A DNA stretch of 64,000 nt. Origin: CBDFKF01 sp965248765 (GTDB taxonomy: Bacteria; Pseudomonadota; Alphaproteobacteria; VGEJ01). The position numbers and the translations under genes were made by a program. The notes under the pieces are model-generated. The model was not told the DNA's origin, ran no database searches, and saw only the letters and a program-made list of their open reading frames with translations. Numbering within the stretch: the first letter of the stretch is position 1; every line of letters starts with the position of its first letter. Location: positions 1,550,001 through 1,614,000 of the forward strand of contig CBDFKF010000004.1 in assembly GCA_965248765.1 (NCBI GenBank), read 5' to 3'. Below are positions 9,101-17,691 of this stretch, piece by piece.

Positions 9101-10467
9101 GCCGATCCCGCCGGGACCCAGGTCCGGTCTTTCCAGTCGTGCGCCTGTTCGTACGCTCGTGCGACGCGAAGGATGCTCGCCTCCGCGAACGGCCGCGCCG
9201 CGATCTGGAGGCCAATGGGCAGCCCCCTCGAATCAACGCCGCACGGGACCGTGATGGCGGGCAGGCCAGTCAAGTTGAACGGATAGGTCAGGCGCCAAGC
9301 TGCTGAGAGAATGCTTTCATCGTCCTCGCCAACACGCACGCTGTCCTCATCGACGCCCCAGGCTGTCACCGGCGTCGTCGGCATCACGATCACATCGACG
9401 TCCTCGAACGCATTGCGGAAATCCTCCATCAGCAGCCGTCGAGCCTGCTCGGCCCGGAGGTAGTCGGAAGCCGAGACGAACGCACCGAGTTCCAACAGCG
9501 TCCGGACATCGTTGGTCATGCGCGCCTGGAGGCCCGCGCGCAAGAGTTCGGCCTGCCCGGCCGTGCACGAGGCGAGCTCGATCGCAAGGATCGCTCCCAG
9601 GCCGTAGCGGAGGTGCGGCAGGTTCACGTCGACCAACGCGGCGGTGGCGCCAGCGAGGTCGCTGATCGCAGTCTCTACCGCGGCTTGTACCTCGGGCGCA
9701 TTGCGATCGAGAAAGTGCTCGCGGCAGATTCCGATGCGGATATCGTCGATCGGCTGGCCGATGTCGCTCGGGTACGCCCGGCCGGTGAGAGCTTCGAGAA
9801 CGAGCGCTGAATCGGCCACCGTTCGAGTCAACGTGCCGGCCACGTCCAGCGACCAGCTGTGGGTGACGATGCCGTCCTTGTCGATCAGCCCGAAGGTCGG
9901 CTTGAGGCCAACGCATCCGCACAGGCTCGCCGGGATCCGCACCGAGCCGCCGGTATCGGAGCCAAGGGCGGCCGTGCACAAGCCGGCGACCACCGCTGCG
10001 GCGGAGCCGCCGCTCGAACCGCCCGGGACGCACTCCGTATCCCACGGATTGCGGGTGGGCGGAGTGACGATGCCCCAGGCGAAGCCGTGCATGTTCGTCT
10101 TGCCGATGAGAACTGCACCCGCTGCGCGCAGCCGCCGTACGGCGGCCGCGTCGCGCGCGGGGAACGTCTCGGGTGGCAGGTTCTCCCCGAGGCGAGAGGG
10201 CATGTCGGCGGTGAGGTAGTTGTCCTTGAGCGCCACGGGTATGCCATGCAGCGGTCCGCGGTAGCGTCCGGCGGCGATCTCGCGATCGGCGTTCTCGGCC
10301 ATGTCGAGCGCGCCATCATGGACGTGACGAAACGCCTGCAGCGCGCCGTCGTGGTCAGCGATCCGTGCCAGCACACGCTCGGTGAGTACGGCAGCAGATA
10401 CCTTGCCGTCGCGGAGGTGAGGCGCTACAGCCTCGATCGACAAGGTGGCGATGTCCTCAGTCGTCAT
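9097..10467 (-). CDS. Amidase signature family hydrolase (GatA-like)
   Basis: Serine amidohydrolase of about 456 residues. The catalytic Lys-cisSer-Ser set is visible: K81 in IPVALKDNY, the glycine-rich GGSSGGSAAAV, and GSDTGGSVRIPAS. The start at 10467 gives MTTEDIATLSIEAVA; the frame is open 63 codons further upstream, but that stretch overlaps the small gatC-like gene and has no family resemblance. It is coupled to that gene by an 11-base overlap and sits between DUF1028 genes and transporter ATPases. The likely job is deamidation or amide-bond hydrolysis of an imported compound. It is unlikely to be the tRNA amidotransferase, because no gatB lies nearby. Confidence 0.9.
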   Translation of the reverse strand: MTTEDIATLSIEAVAPHLRDGKVSAAVLTERVLARIADHDGALQAFRHVHDGALDMAENADREIAAGRYRGPLHGIPVALKDNYLTADMPSRLGENLPPETFPARDAAAVRRLRAAGAVLIGKTNMHGFAWGIVTPPTRNPWDTECVPGGSSGGSAAAVVAGLCTAALGSDTGGSVRIPASLCGCVGLKPTFGLIDKDGIVTHSWSLDVAGTLTRTVADSALVLEALTGRAYPSDIGQPIDDIRIGICREHFLDRNAPEVQAAVETAISDLAGATAALVDVNLPHLRYGLGAILAIELASCTAGQAELLRAGLQARMTNDVRTLLELGAFVSASDYLRAEQARRLLMEDFRNAFEDVDVIVMPTTPVTAWGVDEDSVRVGEDDESILSAAWRLTYPFNLTGLPAITVPCGVDSRGLPIGLQIAARPFAEASILRVARAYEQAHDWKDRTWVPAGSA

Positions 10468-10666
10468 TGCGGTCGCGATAGACGCACTCGGGGTCGAACA
10501 CCACGGCCGGCGGTACAGCCGCGAGATCGAGTGCGCGCAACCGCTTGATCTCGGCAAGCACCGTCTCGAGTTGTGGCGCGATTGCGCGCACCCGCGCGGG
10601 GTCGAGCTCGATGCCAAAGACCTCGCCGCAGAGTGCCGCCAGTGCCTCGGGCGCAACGCCGCTCAC
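10457..10666 (-). CDS. GatC-like small amidase partner
   Basis: A 69-residue protein with the layout of GatC/AtzG-type small subunits: an N-terminal helix (LAALCGEVFGIELDPARV), a central helix LETVLAEIKRLRALDL and a short tail with AVPPAVVFDPE. Such proteins wrap around and stabilise an amidase partner. It ends inside the amidase gene (11-base overlap), supporting a dedicated pair. It is too short for confident assignment by motif alone, but position, overlap and the LRALDLAAVPP segment agree. Confidence 0.72.
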   Translation of the reverse strand: MSGVAPEALAALCGEVFGIELDPARVRAIAPQLETVLAEIKRLRALDLAAVPPAVVFDPECVYRDRNDD

Positions 10667-10674
10667 AACGGCCT

Positions 10675-11415
10675 TCAGGCGCTCTCGCCGCCGCCGCCGC
10701 CCCGCCGGTAGGCTGGAGCGACGCTCATGCTCGCCTCGATCTCCTCGGTGAAGCTGCCCAGCGGGTTGTCGCGCGTTGGCATCTGCGCGACGAACGGGAT
10801 GCTCTGGTGCAGCGCAACCTGGTAGATGCGGCGGAGCTCGGGCACCGGGTTGCGATGATCATCTGCTCGCAAATCGATGTAGGGGTACTCTTCCTTCCAG
10901 TGGACCAGCAGCCCGGCTGACTGCTTGCCACGGGCATCGCCGCCGCCGGCTTGGCCCGCTTCCAGCGACAATAGAAGGCGCTCGGGCAAGTCGAGCGCCT
11001 CGGTGTTCTGAAAGGTGTCGGCCATCGCCGTGACGGTGCCCTCGCCGACCAGGATGTTGCCCTGAGCCGAGAAATTCTTGCCGTGGCTGTGGCCACACCA
11101 ATGGCCGCAGTCCTCGCCCGTGTACGCCGCGCTCCCGCCCTTGGCATCGACCATGCCAACCTGGCGCACCGCGCGCCCAGGATCCTCGCCGATCAGCTTA
11201 TCGAGCGTGTCCTTGGCCGACATCCCCTCGGCCATGAGCTTGAGCCCGTCGATGGCGAGGTAAGGGTTGACCCAGGACATTGTCGCGACGGCCCCAGCCT
11301 TGGCCCGGACGAACGGGCAGTAGCCGCCGACCCCCGGGGCCGCGGTGCATACCCCGACCCCCAGCATGCCGGTGCGCTCGCAGCGGCCAACGATGGTAAA
11401 CGTGTTGAGGTGCAT
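10675..11415 (-). CDS. DUF1028 family protein, copy 1
   Basis: 246-residue member of the DUF1028 family (Ntn-hydrolase-like fold by family knowledge; reaction not established). Conserved landmarks are NTFTIVGRCERTGMLGVGV at the N-terminus, VNPYLAIDGLKLMAEGMSA, and the block RQVGMVDAKGGSAAYTG. It ends in a glycine-rich tail. It is the most divergent of three tandem copies (copies 2 and 3 resemble each other more), and it has a cysteine/tryptophan-rich insert GEDCGHWCGHSHG where the others have NECAPWNGH or TECAQWNGA. Located nine bases upstream of the gatC-like gene. Confidence 0.88.
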   Translation of the reverse strand: MHLNTFTIVGRCERTGMLGVGVCTAAPGVGGYCPFVRAKAGAVATMSWVNPYLAIDGLKLMAEGMSAKDTLDKLIGEDPGRAVRQVGMVDAKGGSAAYTGEDCGHWCGHSHGKNFSAQGNILVGEGTVTAMADTFQNTEALDLPERLLLSLEAGQAGGGDARGKQSAGLLVHWKEEYPYIDLRADDHRNPVPELRRIYQVALHQSIPFVAQMPTRDNPLGSFTEEIEASMSVAPAYRRGGGGGESA

Positions 11416-11436
11416 GATTCGCGTCCCTGCTGGCCG

Positions 11437-12177
11437 TCAGCCTACCTTGCCGCCGCCGCCCGGCCTGTCGGCCGGCCCGATACTCATGCTCTGGCGCATG
11501 TTGTCGCCGTAGGTGCCGGCCGGGTTGTCGCGCGTCGGCATCTGGGCAATGAACGGCAGACCCTGCAGCTTGGCTATACCGTAGATGCGCCGGAGATCGG
11601 CGATCGGGTACTTGTGCTCATCGGAGCGCAGATCGACCAACGGATAGCGCTCGGTGTGCACGACCAGGACCGCGGCCGACTGCCTGCCGCGAGCATCGCC
11701 GCCGGCCGCCTGACCCGCCTCGAGCGCCGCGATCAGGCGCTCGGCGAGATCCAGGGCCTCGGTCTTCGGAAAGGATTCGGCCATCGCCGTGACACAACCA
11801 GCGCCCATCAAGAGGTTGCCTTGCGTCGCGAAGTTAGCGCCGGTGATGTGACCGTTCCACGGCGCACATTCGTTTCCCGTGAAAGCGGCGCTGCCGCCTT
11901 TGGCATCGACGTAGCCGATCTGCCGGGTCTCGCGGCCCGGGTCCTCCGCCAGCAGTTTGTCGCAGACCTCCTGCGCGCTCATCCCCTGCTCCATCAAATC
12001 GAGACCGTCATAGGCGAGATAGGGGTTGCACCAGGATTGCGACGAGGCGGCGCCGACCCCGGCCCGGGCAAACGGGCAGTACGCGCCCACGGCCGGCGCC
12101 GCGGTCGATACGGCAGCCCCGAGCTGGCCGGTGCGCGCGCAGCGGCCGACGATCGAGAATGTGTTGATCTCCATCAC
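11437..12177 (-). CDS. DUF1028 family protein, copy 2
   Basis: 246 residues, beginning MMEINTFSIVGRCARTGQLG. Landmarks match copies 1 and 3: WCNPYLAYDGLDLMEQGMSA, RQIGYVDAKGGSAAFTG, and DLRSDEHKYPIADLRRIYG near the end. The high similarity to copy 3 across the length indicates gene duplication. The start at 12177 may instead be the second ATG at 12174. The intergenic gap to copy 1 is 21 bases, so all three are probably cotranscribed. Confidence 0.88.
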   Translation of the reverse strand: MMEINTFSIVGRCARTGQLGAAVSTAAPAVGAYCPFARAGVGAASSQSWCNPYLAYDGLDLMEQGMSAQEVCDKLLAEDPGRETRQIGYVDAKGGSAAFTGNECAPWNGHITGANFATQGNLLMGAGCVTAMAESFPKTEALDLAERLIAALEAGQAAGGDARGRQSAAVLVVHTERYPLVDLRSDEHKYPIADLRRIYGIAKLQGLPFIAQMPTRDNPAGTYGDNMRQSMSIGPADRPGGGGKVG

Positions 12178-12193
12178 TTCCTCCCTTGCGCGC

Positions 12194-12934
12194 TCAGGCG
12201 CTCTCGCCGCCGCCGCCGCCCGGCCGATAGGCCGGCGCGACGCTCATGCTGAGCGCCATGTCGGCACCGAAGGTCCCGAGCGGGTTGTCGCGGGTCGGCA
12301 TCTGGGCGACGAACGGCAGGCTCTGGTATCGCGCGACCTCATAGACGCGTCGGAGCTCGGCGACCGGATAGCGATGCTCATCGGCCCGCAGGTCGACCAG
12401 CGGATAGCGCTCGGTGTGCACGACCAAGACCGCGGCACCCTGTTTGCCCCGGGCATCGCCGCCGGCAGCATCGCCCGCCTCCAGCGCCGCGATCAGGCGC
12501 TCAGCAAGGCCGAGCGCCTCGAGCCTTTGGAAGGTCTCGGCCATGGCGCTGACCGTCTCGCCACCCACCAGGAGGTTTCCTTGCGAGGCGAAATCGGGGC
12601 CGGTGATGGCGCCGTTCCATTGGGCGCACTCCGTGCCGGTGAACGCAGCGCTTCCCCCCTTGGCATCGACGTAGCCGACCTGCCGAATCTCGCGGCCGGG
12701 ATCTTCCGCCACGAGCTTGTTGCACACTTCCTGCGCACTCTTTCCCTGTTCCATCAAATCGAGACCGTCGTACGCCAGATACGGATTGCACCACGATTGC
12801 GATGCGACCGTCCCAACGCCGGCGCGGGCGAATAGGCACATCGGGCCGACGCCCGGCCCGGCCGAGGCGACCGCCCCGCCCAGCTGGCCGGTGCGCGCGC
12901 AACGGCCGACGATCGAGAATGTATTGATCTCCAT
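12194..12934 (-). CDS. DUF1028 family protein, copy 3
   Basis: 246 residues from the ATG at 12934 (MEINTFSIVGRCARTGQLG); the frame is open 28 codons further upstream, but that part overlaps the spacer after the permease gene and is not conserved in the other copies. It keeps the family blocks WCNPYLAYDGLDLMEQGKSA and RQVGYVDAKGGSAAFTG. Nearly all differences from copy 2 lie in the middle, around residues 100-140. First of the three copies in transcription order. Confidence 0.88.
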   Translation of the reverse strand: MEINTFSIVGRCARTGQLGGAVASAGPGVGPMCLFARAGVGTVASQSWCNPYLAYDGLDLMEQGKSAQEVCNKLVAEDPGREIRQVGYVDAKGGSAAFTGTECAQWNGAITGPDFASQGNLLVGGETVSAMAETFQRLEALGLAERLIAALEAGDAAGGDARGKQGAAVLVVHTERYPLVDLRADEHRYPVAELRRVYEVARYQSLPFVAQMPTRDNPLGTFGADMALSMSVAPAYRPGGGGGESA

Positions 12935-12977
12935 GAGCGTCCTCCCGTTGTCCCCCGTGTCCAGGGGTTGGCCCAGT

Positions 12978-13805
12978 CTAATCCCTGAGGTGGGGGTCGA
13001 AGAAGTCGCGTAGCCCATCGCCGAGCATGTTGAAGCCGAGCACGCTGATGAAGATCGCGGCGCCCGGCACGAGTCCGAGCCACGGGGCTATCGTCATCTG
13101 CCCGCGGCCTGAGTTGATCATCTCCCCCCAGGTCGGCTCCGGCGGCTGCGCCCCGAGCCCGAGGAAGCTGAGCGCCGATTCGACCAGCACGGCATAGGCG
13201 AAGCCGATCGCTCCCGCCACCATCAACGGCGTCGCGATGTTGGGCAGAATCTCGCGAAACAGGATGCGCGGCGTTGACATGCCGACGGTAAGCGCCGCCT
13301 CGATGAACTGCTGGCGCAGCACGACTTGCGCCGTCGCGCGCGTGAGACGGGCGTAGCCGGGCACGAAGATGATGCCGATCGCGATCATGGCATTGACCAT
13401 GTTGGTGCCCAGCCCCGCCATGATCACAATCGCCAACAGCATGGCCGGGAATGCGTACAACAGATCCATGTTGCGCATGAAGATCATGTCCCAGGCGCCG
13501 CCGAAATAGGCCGAGCTGAGGCCGATCAGAATGCCGCCGATCAGCCCGATACCGACCGCCACCCCGGCCACCTGCACCGAGATGCGGGCAGCGAAGACGG
13601 TGCGCGAGAAGGTGTCTCGCCCGAGCTCGTCGGTGCCCAGCCAATGCACCGCGCTCGGCGGCTGCAACCGTTCCGGAACGTTGATTTCATAGGGCGAGAA
13701 CGGGGCGATCCACGGCGCGAACAGCGCGGCCAGGATGAGGCAGAGGGTGATCGCGGCGCCGATCCACAGCAGCCCGACCCTCCGCCATGGAATATGCGCA
13801 AACAT
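12978..13805 (-). CDS. Peptide-type ABC transporter permease, DppC-like
   Basis: Inner-membrane permease of 275 residues. An N-terminal helix (LLWIGAAITLCLILAALFAPW) is followed by the OppC N-terminal segment (PPSAVHWLGTDELGRDTFSR) and four to five further hydrophobic helices. The EAA coupling loop is visible as EAALTVGMSTPRILFREILP. It is 15 bases downstream of the dppB-like gene. Intact. Confidence 0.92.
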   Translation of the reverse strand: MFAHIPWRRVGLLWIGAAITLCLILAALFAPWIAPFSPYEINVPERLQPPSAVHWLGTDELGRDTFSRTVFAARISVQVAGVAVGIGLIGGILIGLSSAYFGGAWDMIFMRNMDLLYAFPAMLLAIVIMAGLGTNMVNAMIAIGIIFVPGYARLTRATAQVVLRQQFIEAALTVGMSTPRILFREILPNIATPLMVAGAIGFAYAVLVESALSFLGLGAQPPEPTWGEMINSGRGQMTIAPWLGLVPGAAIFISVLGFNMLGDGLRDFFDPHLRD

Positions 13806-13820
13806 CGCTGCCGCCTCGCC

Positions 13821-14777
13821 TCAACTCGCCCCGGCGGTGCGCACCCGCCTTGGATCGAGCCAGGCGCCGACAATATCGACGATCAGATTTGCGGTCAGCA
13901 CCACCACCGCGATCAACATCACGCTCGCAAGCAGGTACGGATAGTCCCTTTGGGTGATGCCGATCAACGCTAGTTGGCCGACGCCCGGCAGCAGGAAGAT
14001 GTTCTCGATGATGACGACACCGCCGAACAGCAGACTGAACTCGACCCCGCCGACGGTGAGGTAGGGAATCAACGCATTGCGCAGCGCGTGCCGCCAGATC
14101 ACGACACCCTGGCCGGCACCCTTGGCGACCGCGGTCCGGATGTAGTCCGAGGTGGTCACCTCGAGCATGCTGGTGCGCATGATGCGCAACAGCAGCGCCG
14201 AGGAGACGACGCCGAGCGAGATCGCCGGCATGATCATAAGGCGGAGGTTCTCGAGCGGTGCCTCTGCGAAAGGCACGTAGCCGCCGGGTGGCAGCCAGTG
14301 CAATGTCACGGTTAAGAACAGGATCAATAGGGTCGCCAACCAGAAATTCGGCAGGGCGCCCATCACGGTCGCGAGCAGAATGAATGCGTTGTCGGCGGGC
14401 CGTTGGTGGTAGTAGGCGGCGAGGCAGCCCAGCGGCACGGCGATCAGGTTGGCGATGAGAAAGGCGAGGACCGCCAGCTCCAGCGTGAGCGACAGGCGCG
14501 CCAACAGCTCGGGTCCGACCGGGCTTCCGGACAGCAGCGACGTGCCGAAATCGCCCTGCAGCACCTTGCCGAGCCAGTCCACGTACTGCTCGTGAAGTGG
14601 TCGGTCGAGGCCGTGCTCGCGGTTGAAACGCGCAATTGCCTCTGGCGTTGCCTTGATGCCGAGTGAAGCTTGAGCGGCGCCGCCGGGGATCACGTTGATA
14701 GCCAGAAACAAAACGATCGAGATCGCCAGAAGCGTTGGCACGAAGGCCGCCAACCGCGCAGCAATGAACTTGATCAT
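13821..14777 (-). CDS. Peptide-type ABC transporter permease, DppB-like
   Basis: Inner-membrane permease of about 318 residues when started at 14777 (MIKFIAARLAAFVPTLLAIS, the classical DppB N-terminus); the frame extends 23 codons upstream without family features. A periplasmic segment with the sequence FNREHGLDRPLHEQYVDWL and a coupling loop near AVAKGAGQGVVIWRHALRN match the family. It pairs with the downstream permease to form the pore. Confidence 0.92.
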   Translation of the reverse strand: MIKFIAARLAAFVPTLLAISIVLFLAINVIPGGAAQASLGIKATPEAIARFNREHGLDRPLHEQYVDWLGKVLQGDFGTSLLSGSPVGPELLARLSLTLELAVLAFLIANLIAVPLGCLAAYYHQRPADNAFILLATVMGALPNFWLATLLILFLTVTLHWLPPGGYVPFAEAPLENLRLMIMPAISLGVVSSALLLRIMRTSMLEVTTSDYIRTAVAKGAGQGVVIWRHALRNALIPYLTVGGVEFSLLFGGVVIIENIFLLPGVGQLALIGITQRDYPYLLASVMLIAVVVLTANLIVDIVGAWLDPRRVRTAGAS

Positions 14778-14879
14778 GGCCTCACAAGCGTTGCCGAGGA
14801 GCCGAGCAGCAGCCAGCAGGTCACAAGAGAAAGCCCTGGAGAGCACGGCTCCCCAGGGCTTGTCTCGACCGGCTCTCGG

Positions 14880-16466
14880 CTACTCCTCGAACCAAGCGTC
14901 CTTGAGCGTCTTCAGGAAGCCGGTGCGCATGGGCTTAAAGCCCTTCAGCTTGTTGGTATGCGCATGGAGGATCAACGCATTCACCAGCGGCACCAGCGTC
15001 ATTTGCTCCATCGACAATTCCTGCATCCGCCGGTAGGCATCCTTGCGCGCCTCCCGCGTCGTCGCCGACCGGGCTTCGTCCAGCAACGCATCCATCTCCT
15101 CGCTGCACGAGCCCTGGAAGTTCATCGAGCTGTCGCACAGATAGTTCAGCGTTGTGAAGTCGTCGGGATCGGCAAGCGGGCTCAACCAGTACATGTCGGT
15201 GATGTGGTAGTCGCGGCCCGTGAACACCTCGTCCAACCACTGGGTCGTGCCCATGGTCGAGATCTCGGCCTTGATGCCGACCGCCGCCAGATTGGCCTGG
15301 ATCAGCGGCGCCATCGCCATCAGCCGCGGCCACTCGGTGCCGACCTTGAAGTTGAGCTCGAGGCCATCCGCGTACCCCGCTTCCGCGAGCAGCGCCTTGG
15401 CCTTCTCGGGGTCGGCACCAGTCGCGAAAACCTTGAGGTCCGGTACGTGGCCCCAACTCCATTCGGGAACCACGCCGCCCCGGATGACCTTGGCGAGGCC
15501 ATAGAACACCGCATCGACGATAGCTTGGCGGTCCAGTGCGTGGGCGATGGCCTTACGCACCAAGGGGTTGTCCAGCGGCACCTCTTTGTTGTTGACGCCG
15601 AGCCAGAACCAACGACTACCCTCGACAGGCACTTTGGTCAGCTCCGGATTGGCCTCTATCGCCGCCCAGTCCTTCGCCGGGATTACGTTCGAGAAATTGA
15701 CAACCCCCTCTTGCAGAGCGTTGGTGATCGCCGTCTGATCGGAGATGACTCGATATTCGAGGTTCTCGATGTAGGGCTTGTTGCCTTCGTAGTAATCGGG
15801 GTTGCGTGACAACTTGATGACGGTGCTGGGCTGGTACTCCACGAACTTGAAAGGCCCCGTCCCGATCGGCGTCGTGCCGACGTCATGCCCCGCCTCGGCG
15901 AGCGTCTTGGAGACGATCGCGTTGCCCGGGAATGCCAGGTTAACGAGGAAAGGGCCGTCCGCTACCGACAGCCGCACCTGCACGGTATGAGTGTCCAGCA
16001 CGGTGACGCCCGAGATCGACGCGAGCTTCGAGACGTAGGGATACGCGGTTTCCTCGCTCATCAAATGATCGAGCGTGTACTTGACGTCCTCGGCCGTGAA
16101 GGGCGTGCCGTCGTGGAAGGTCACCCCTCTCTTGAGGTTGAAGGTGTAGACCAAGCCGTCGTCCGACACGTCGATCGTGGCGGCGAGATCGGGATAAGGA
16201 TTGGCGTCGGAATCGAGTGCCGTCAGGCCTGAGAACACCTGCTCGATGACGGCATGTGACATGCCATAGGTCGCCTTGGCCGGATCGAACCCGCCGGCGT
16301 CGTGGTCGAATGCGAGCTTCAGCGTGCCGCCGACCTTCTGCGCCATGGCGCTCTGAGGAACCGCAGCCGCGGTGATAACGAGTGCGCCGGCGGCGAGGCC
16401 CGCGGCTATCAGCCGGCCGAGTCCTCGGCGCGTTACGCATGACCGTAGTCTCAACCGTAGTCTCAT
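14880..16466 (-). CDS. Extracellular solute-binding protein family 5 (peptide type)
   Basis: Periplasmic binding protein of 528 residues that delivers ligand to the permeases. The N-terminus has a twin-arginine-like RRGLGRLIAAGLAAGALVI and an AMAQ cleavage area. Family motifs include PYPDLAATIDVSDDGLVYTF, FHDGTPFTAEDVKYTLDHL, and VRKAIAHALDRQAIVDAVFYG. It is the promoter-proximal gene of the operon reading 16466 to 7237; about 100 bases separate it from dppB, enough for a processing or attenuation site but none is obvious. Ligand unknown, probably a peptide or amide given the downstream hydrolases. Confidence 0.93.
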   Translation of the reverse strand: MRLRLRLRSCVTRRGLGRLIAAGLAAGALVITAAAVPQSAMAQKVGGTLKLAFDHDAGGFDPAKATYGMSHAVIEQVFSGLTALDSDANPYPDLAATIDVSDDGLVYTFNLKRGVTFHDGTPFTAEDVKYTLDHLMSEETAYPYVSKLASISGVTVLDTHTVQVRLSVADGPFLVNLAFPGNAIVSKTLAEAGHDVGTTPIGTGPFKFVEYQPSTVIKLSRNPDYYEGNKPYIENLEYRVISDQTAITNALQEGVVNFSNVIPAKDWAAIEANPELTKVPVEGSRWFWLGVNNKEVPLDNPLVRKAIAHALDRQAIVDAVFYGLAKVIRGGVVPEWSWGHVPDLKVFATGADPEKAKALLAEAGYADGLELNFKVGTEWPRLMAMAPLIQANLAAVGIKAEISTMGTTQWLDEVFTGRDYHITDMYWLSPLADPDDFTTLNYLCDSSMNFQGSCSEEMDALLDEARSATTREARKDAYRRMQELSMEQMTLVPLVNALILHAHTNKLKGFKPMRTGFLKTLKDAWFEE

Positions 16467-16581
16467 TTTTGCCTCCCTGTGAGCCAGCAGTGCTCTTGAT
16501 TCCTGTAGGTGGCCTATACCCTAGCTGCCCATTCTCGCATCATCAACCGGCGCGTTGAGCGTGAGCGAAGCTGATCCGTGG

Positions 16582-17667
16582 CTAGCCGCCGAGCCCGGCG
16601 AAGCCCTTGCGCAGAATATCCACCGCGCGCTCCCACACCAAGCCCTTCCAATCGTCCGCATCGCAATAGAACGCATCGCGAATTTGGCGCTTGATCTCCC
16701 GCCCCATCGGCGTGGCCGGATCGCCATGGACGTAGAGCCAATTGTCGGCCCGCAACGCCTCGAGCACGTCGGTGACCGGCAACGTGCCGTACTCCAACGC
16801 GATCGCGGTCACTTCCGCGTCCGCGTTGAGATCAGCGAAGGCCGCGGCCACCACGCCCTGGACCGCCGAGGACGTAGAGTTCCCCGCCTCTGGCGCGGTC
16901 GCCTCATCGCCGTACCACTGCCGCGCCCGCTCGTACTGCGCCATATCGGGCCAGCTCAGGAACATGGGCTCGCCATAGCCGTAGGGCCCGAGACCGGTAT
17001 GAAGATCAAGGAAGCCGACCCGCCGCCGCCCCGGCACGTACTCGGCCAACAGGCGGCGCCAGTTTTGGTTCGACCAAGTGGGCGCGTTGCCGCCGAAGAA
17101 AACACCATCGGCGTGGGCGTACTGGCCGCTGCTCACCGCGCTCTGATAGGCCGCAAAGCCGTGCTTGGCGACGTAGGCAGCGATCGCTTTGTCCGCCGCG
17201 GTGCGTGCCGGCCCGTCCCAGTCGGCGGGCAACAACAGCGGGTGGACCGCCTCGTACTCGGGCTTGTTCGGATAGGGCTGGTCGTGGTCGAGGAAGTTGC
17301 GGTTGAGATCGACGTTCTCCTCGTTGACCCGCCGGACGTGGGCGAAGCCATAGGGGTTCATCGCATGAATGAGGACGAGGCAACTCCCCTCGGGCCGCTC
17401 GGCGTAGAGCTTCTCGCGCAAGAACCCGATTTGGCAGCCTGAGCCCAGGAACCCTTCGACCCCATGGGTCGCCGAGGCGACGATGAACACAAGCTCAGCA
17501 TCGGCCGGCCCGAGCCGCGCGATGTCGGTATAGAGCTCACCGCCGTCCGGCCCCTTGGCGTTGGGGTTGAGGTGGTGGGTGAGCACCGCGCCCGCGCCCG
17601 AACAGGCCTCGAGAAACTTACCGCGCGCCTCCGGATAATCCGCCGAGAAGTAGCTCACTACCGACAT
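16582..17667 (-). CDS. DUF2817 family protein, zinc carboxypeptidase-like
   Basis: 361 residues with the M14 peptidase-like arrangement of DUF2817: the zinc motif HxxE in SATHGVEGFLGS, the substrate-binding arginine region VDLNRNFLDH, and the second zinc histidine in FLDLHTGLG. No signal peptide is seen, so a cytoplasmic role in trimming imported peptides is plausible. It lies 115 bases upstream of the binding-protein gene on the same strand and may belong to the same regulon or operon. Confidence 0.88.
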   Translation of the reverse strand: MSVVSYFSADYPEARGKFLEACSGAGAVLTHHLNPNAKGPDGGELYTDIARLGPADAELVFIVASATHGVEGFLGSGCQIGFLREKLYAERPEGSCLVLIHAMNPYGFAHVRRVNEENVDLNRNFLDHDQPYPNKPEYEAVHPLLLPADWDGPARTAADKAIAAYVAKHGFAAYQSAVSSGQYAHADGVFFGGNAPTWSNQNWRRLLAEYVPGRRRVGFLDLHTGLGPYGYGEPMFLSWPDMAQYERARQWYGDEATAPEAGNSTSSAVQGVVAAAFADLNADAEVTAIALEYGTLPVTDVLEALRADNWLYVHGDPATPMGREIKRQIRDAFYCDADDWKGLVWERAVDILRKGFAGLGG

Positions 17668-17691
17668 ATGCTCAACCGGTGAGTTTGATAA

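Noticed and set aside
9097..10666. tRNA amidotransferase GatCAB
   Set aside because: No gatB nearby and the pair sits inside a transporter operon.
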